A stretch of DNA of 64,000 nt, from the NCBI RefSeq assembly GCF_037203765.1, contig NZ_JBBCAS010000001.1, forward strand, positions 186,001 to 250,000, in the 5' to 3' direction. The position numbers were made by a program, and so were the translations under genes. Shown here piece after piece: positions 61,659 to 64,000 of the stretch; the first letter of the stretch is position 1, and each line of letters starts with the position of its first letter. This DNA is from Sediminicola sp037203765 (GTDB lineage Bacteria > Bacteroidota > Bacteroidia > Flavobacteriales > Flavobacteriaceae). The notes beneath the pieces are model-generated. The model had not been told where the DNA came from, ran no database searches, and worked only from the letters and a program-made list of their open reading frames with translations.

Positions 61659-63092
61659 TCAGGCTCCTATCTCAGAAACTCTCAGGGTATTGACCATCCC
61701 TTTGTCCTTAATAGGCATAGCGGCCAAACTAATAAGCATATCGCCTTCTTCCAAAAAGCCCTTTTCAACAGCCAATTTGTTCACGTCCTCTATGGTTTCA
61801 TCCGTAGAAACATACTTGTCATAATAGAATGCTTTAACGCCCCACAATAAATTTAACTGTGTCAATATTCTTTTATTGGAGGTAAATACCAAAATATGGG
61901 CACTGGGTCTCCAAGCCGAAATTTGGAAGGCCGTGTATCCACTATTGGTCAGCGTTGATATCCCCTTGGCTTTGATCTCATTGGCCATAAGGGATGCATG
62001 ATAGCAGATGGACTTCGTTATATATCTCTTGGTTCTGATCTGTGGCGGGTCTTGTGGAACCTTAATAAGGCTTGAGCCCTCCACGCTTTTCAGAATACTT
62101 GTCATTTTTTCAATCACTTGAACTGGGTAATTCCCCACGGAAGTCTCCCCGGATAGCATAACGGCATCCGCACCATCCATTACAGAGTTGGCCACGTCAT
62201 TGACCTCCGCCCTGGTTGGCGTAAGGCTTGTGATCATGGTTTCCATCATCTGTGTCGCAATAATTACAGGGATCCTGGCTTTTTTGGCCCTAAGAACCAA
62301 TTGTTTCTGGATCAAAGGAACTTCGTGAGCCGGAACTTCCACACCCAGATCACCTCTCGCAACCATTAAACCATCGCAATAGGCAACAATTTTATCGATG
62401 TTCTCCACCGCTTCGGGCTTTTCAATTTTTGCTATGATCGGTATTTTAACATCGGAATGTTCCGCGATCAAATTTTGAAGATCAATCAAATCCTGGCTAA
62501 AACGCACAAAGGAAAGGGCGATCCAATCTACCTTCTCCTGTATGGCAAATTTGGCATCCCTGATATCCTTTTCGGTCAAGGCAGGCAATGAAATATTGGT
62601 ATTGGGCAGGTTAACCCCTTTTTTGGATTTTAAGGGACCACCCTGGATAACTTTGGCACGAACTTCATCCTTTTTGTTGGTCGTCAACACTTCGAACATC
62701 AGTTTACCATCATCCAATAATATGCGCTCTCCCGGATTCACATCCTGTGGAAAAGTACTGTAATTCATGTACACCCTTTCCGCATTGCCTTCGAAAGGCT
62801 TTCCGGTCACAAAGGTTATTTCATCACCGGGAGCTACCACGACCTCCCCGGCCATGACACCCACCCTAAGTTTAGGACCTTGCAAATCACCTAAAATAGC
62901 GGTGTTGGTACCCATCTCCTCATTCAATTCACGGATCATTTTTATGCGTTCCGAAACATCTTTATAATCGGCATGTGAAAAGTTAATCCTAAAGACGTCT
63001 ACCCCGGCCTCGACCATTTCTCTCAGCACTTCTTTCTTACTAGTGGCAGGCCCTAGAGTTGCGACTATCTTTGTCTTTTTGTTGCTTGGCAT
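61659..63092 (-). CDS. pyk: Pyruvate kinase
   Basis: A 477-residue glycolytic enzyme converting phosphoenolpyruvate plus ADP to pyruvate plus ATP. The N-terminal KTKIVATLGPATS, INFSHADYKD, the active-site Lys region IPIIAKIEKPEAVENID and MVARGDLGVEVPAHEVP (metal-binding Glu/Asp), and GADAVMLSGETSVGNYP are clear. The C-terminal allosteric domain is present. It starts three bases after the stop of the IPExxxVDY gene, so it is in that operon. Confidence 0.97.
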   Translation of the reverse strand: MPSNKKTKIVATLGPATSKKEVLREMVEAGVDVFRINFSHADYKDVSERIKMIRELNEEMGTNTAILGDLQGPKLRVGVMAGEVVVAPGDEITFVTGKPFEGNAERVYMNYSTFPQDVNPGERILLDDGKLMFEVLTTNKKDEVRAKVIQGGPLKSKKGVNLPNTNISLPALTEKDIRDAKFAIQEKVDWIALSFVRFSQDLIDLQNLIAEHSDVKIPIIAKIEKPEAVENIDKIVAYCDGLMVARGDLGVEVPAHEVPLIQKQLVLRAKKARIPVIIATQMMETMITSLTPTRAEVNDVANSVMDGADAVMLSGETSVGNYPVQVIEKMTSILKSVEGSSLIKVPQDPPQIRTKRYITKSICYHASLMANEIKAKGISTLTNSGYTAFQISAWRPSAHILVFTSNKRILTQLNLLWGVKAFYYDKYVSTDETIEDVNKLAVEKGFLEEGDMLISLAAMPIKDKGMVNTLRVSEIGA

Positions 63093-63095
63093 TGT

Positions 63096-63560
63096 TTAAA
63101 AAATTAAATTATTTTTTGACTTTAGTTTTTTGTTATCCACGGTGTAAGCTGTGATTACCTTGGGAATTTTCAATAATCCCTTGACTATGGGATGACAGTC
63201 ATACTCCTCATCCATCTCTACCTTTAGGAAGTAATCGACATCCCTGTACTCGGGCACCAAGTAATGGGTTCTATAGGATGGCTCGTTCCCAAACAGGTCA
63301 GCTTGACCTAAGTTTTCTTCTCTGGTGCTATAATTTGTTAAGAGGGTCCAATTGGTATCATGTACCACATCTTTCCATTCGAATAGGGGGAAAGAAATGT
63401 CCTTGGCAATATCCAAGTCTATGCTGGACCTTTTCAATTTTGATTTTAAGTACAAGTTAAGGGCGTAAACCATAGCGTGATCTTCCAAACTACTGTGCAA
63501 TGCGATCAATGTAAACGAATCCTCAAAAAAGTCATCGGAAATTTTGTGTATGGCCGCCAT
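63096..63560 (-). CDS. IPExxxVDY family protein
   Basis: A 154-residue protein. YLVPEYRDVDYFLKVE matches the IPExxxVDY signature, a family confined to Bacteroidota and found next to rnc and pyk. The function is unknown. The remainder (LIALHSSLEDHAMVYALNLY, DISFPLFEWKD) is soluble, with no signal peptide. The gene lies three bases before pyk and 106 bp after rnc. Confidence 0.88.
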   Translation of the reverse strand: MAAIHKISDDFFEDSFTLIALHSSLEDHAMVYALNLYLKSKLKRSSIDLDIAKDISFPLFEWKDVVHDTNWTLLTNYSTREENLGQADLFGNEPSYRTHYLVPEYRDVDYFLKVEMDEEYDCHPIVKGLLKIPKVITAYTVDNKKLKSKNNLIF

Positions 63561-63666
63561 AACTTGTAAGCAAAAGGTAAATATATGACTTATAACGCAA
63601 GAAACATAGCCCTACAAAAGGTTTAAGAGCCTTTAAATCAACGAAAACGATTGAGTTGACCTAATT

Positions 63667-64000
63667 TTATTCGGATTTTTCAATTTTATTCTGCAAAGCG
63701 AAATACGCTCTCTTGGAAGCTCTTTCTTCCGCCTTTTTCTTGGAGGTTGCCCTGGCCTTTGCCACCACATTGTTCCCTATGGTGAGTTTCACCGCAAAAT
63801 GCTTCAGCACATCGTTACCGGTATCTTCATACACGTGGTAATTGAAGGTCTTTTTCTGTTTTTGGCACCATTCTATGACCAAACTTTTATAGCTGATTAC
63901 CTTGCCCTCCAATTGTTCGATATCCACATAAGGGATGATGACCCTATTATGTATGAATTTTTCACAATATTTATAACCTCTGTCCAAGTATATGGCCCCG
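63667..64000 (-). CDS. rnc: Ribonuclease III (C-terminal part; 5' end beyond the window)
   Basis: The last 110 residues of RNase III, cut by the window edge. GAIYLDRGYKYCEKFI is the end of the catalytic domain (the GA-x-x-LD block), and the double-stranded RNA-binding domain follows (DYHVYEDTGN-type FNYHVYEDTGNDVL, FAVKLTIGNNVVAKARATSK, KKAEERASKRAYFALQ). It processes rRNA and other structured transcripts. The gene order rnc - IPExxxVDY - pyk is typical of Flavobacteriaceae. Confidence 0.93.
   Translation of the reverse strand, partial: GAIYLDRGYKYCEKFIHNRVIIPYVDIEQLEGKVISYKSLVIEWCQKQKKTFNYHVYEDTGNDVLKHFAVKLTIGNNVVAKARATSKKKAEERASKRAYFALQNKIEKSE

Noticed and set aside
1..64000. tRNA, rRNA, CRISPR, insertion sequence or prophage
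   Set aside because: I scanned the intergenic regions by eye and found no cloverleaf, no regularly spaced repeats, no transposase and no integrase; tRNAscan-SE, a CRISPR finder and ISfinder would be needed for certainty.

Overview
The window reads as chromosomal DNA of a member of the Bacteroidota, most likely a marine Flavobacteriaceae of the Maribacter/Muricauda/Zobellia type (the genus is an inference). The evidence is promoters of the TTG-N17-23-TAnnTTTG type with very short leaders, a complete Bat aerotolerance operon, a Cys-poor TraR/DksA protein next to ileS and lspA, a rnc - IPExxxVDY - pyk block, DUF4382 and CAP lipoproteins, and a TonB-dependent receptor. The DNA is compact, of moderate GC, and nearly all genes are intact. 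I saw no tRNA, rRNA, CRISPR array, insertion sequence or prophage.

Layout. 1-8.1 kb: uvrC (cut by the window edge), 5-formyl-THF cyclo-ligase, and a leftward cluster ileS, dksA-like, an adhesin-like protein and lspA. 8.2-16.9 kb: DUF4382 lipoprotein, small helical lipoprotein, TonB receptor, recO, gdhA, a Cys/Met-metabolism PLP enzyme, DUF3298 lipoprotein and DinB-family protein. 16.9-26.3 kb: ArsC-like protein, EamA transporter, thioesterase, nitronate monooxygenase, YheT hydrolase, cytochrome c lipoprotein, trmL, SulP transporter, gpsA, two small proteins and CvpA. 26.3-28.6 kb: an AT-rich acyltransferase gene flanked by 49-bp direct repeats. One repeat is the 3' end of the intact SRAP gene and the other is a decayed copy of it, so this is the clearest accessory segment. 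28.9-33.4 kb: CAP lipoprotein, 3-hydroxyanthranilate dioxygenase, CHASE histidine kinase and aldehyde dehydrogenase. 34-42.3 kb: HhH membrane protein, acyl-ACP desaturase, phosphatase, a fructokinase-amylosucrase pair, AlbA_2 protein, SDR and aldo/keto reductase. 42.5-51.6 kb: MoxR, DUF58 and batA-E. 51.6-56.3 kb: small secreted or membrane protein, SulP, carbonic anhydrase and a second SulP. 56.3-64 kb: pheS with a long, structured leader, a conserved unknown, YciI lipoprotein, CYTH, NAD(P)-binding protein, dinB, a LOV-like PAS protein, pyk, IPExxxVDY protein and the 3' part of rnc.

Functional links. Amylosucrase (sucrose to glucan plus fructose) and the adjacent sugar kinase form a two-gene sucrose route. 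The two SulP transporters around a beta-carbonic anhydrase suggest bicarbonate uptake. The MoxR/VWA/TPR genes form one envelope-associated complex. The most interesting non-coding signals are the pheS leader, a minus-strand terminator with no gene upstream of it near 23.8 kb, and the SRAP remnant near 26.35 kb.
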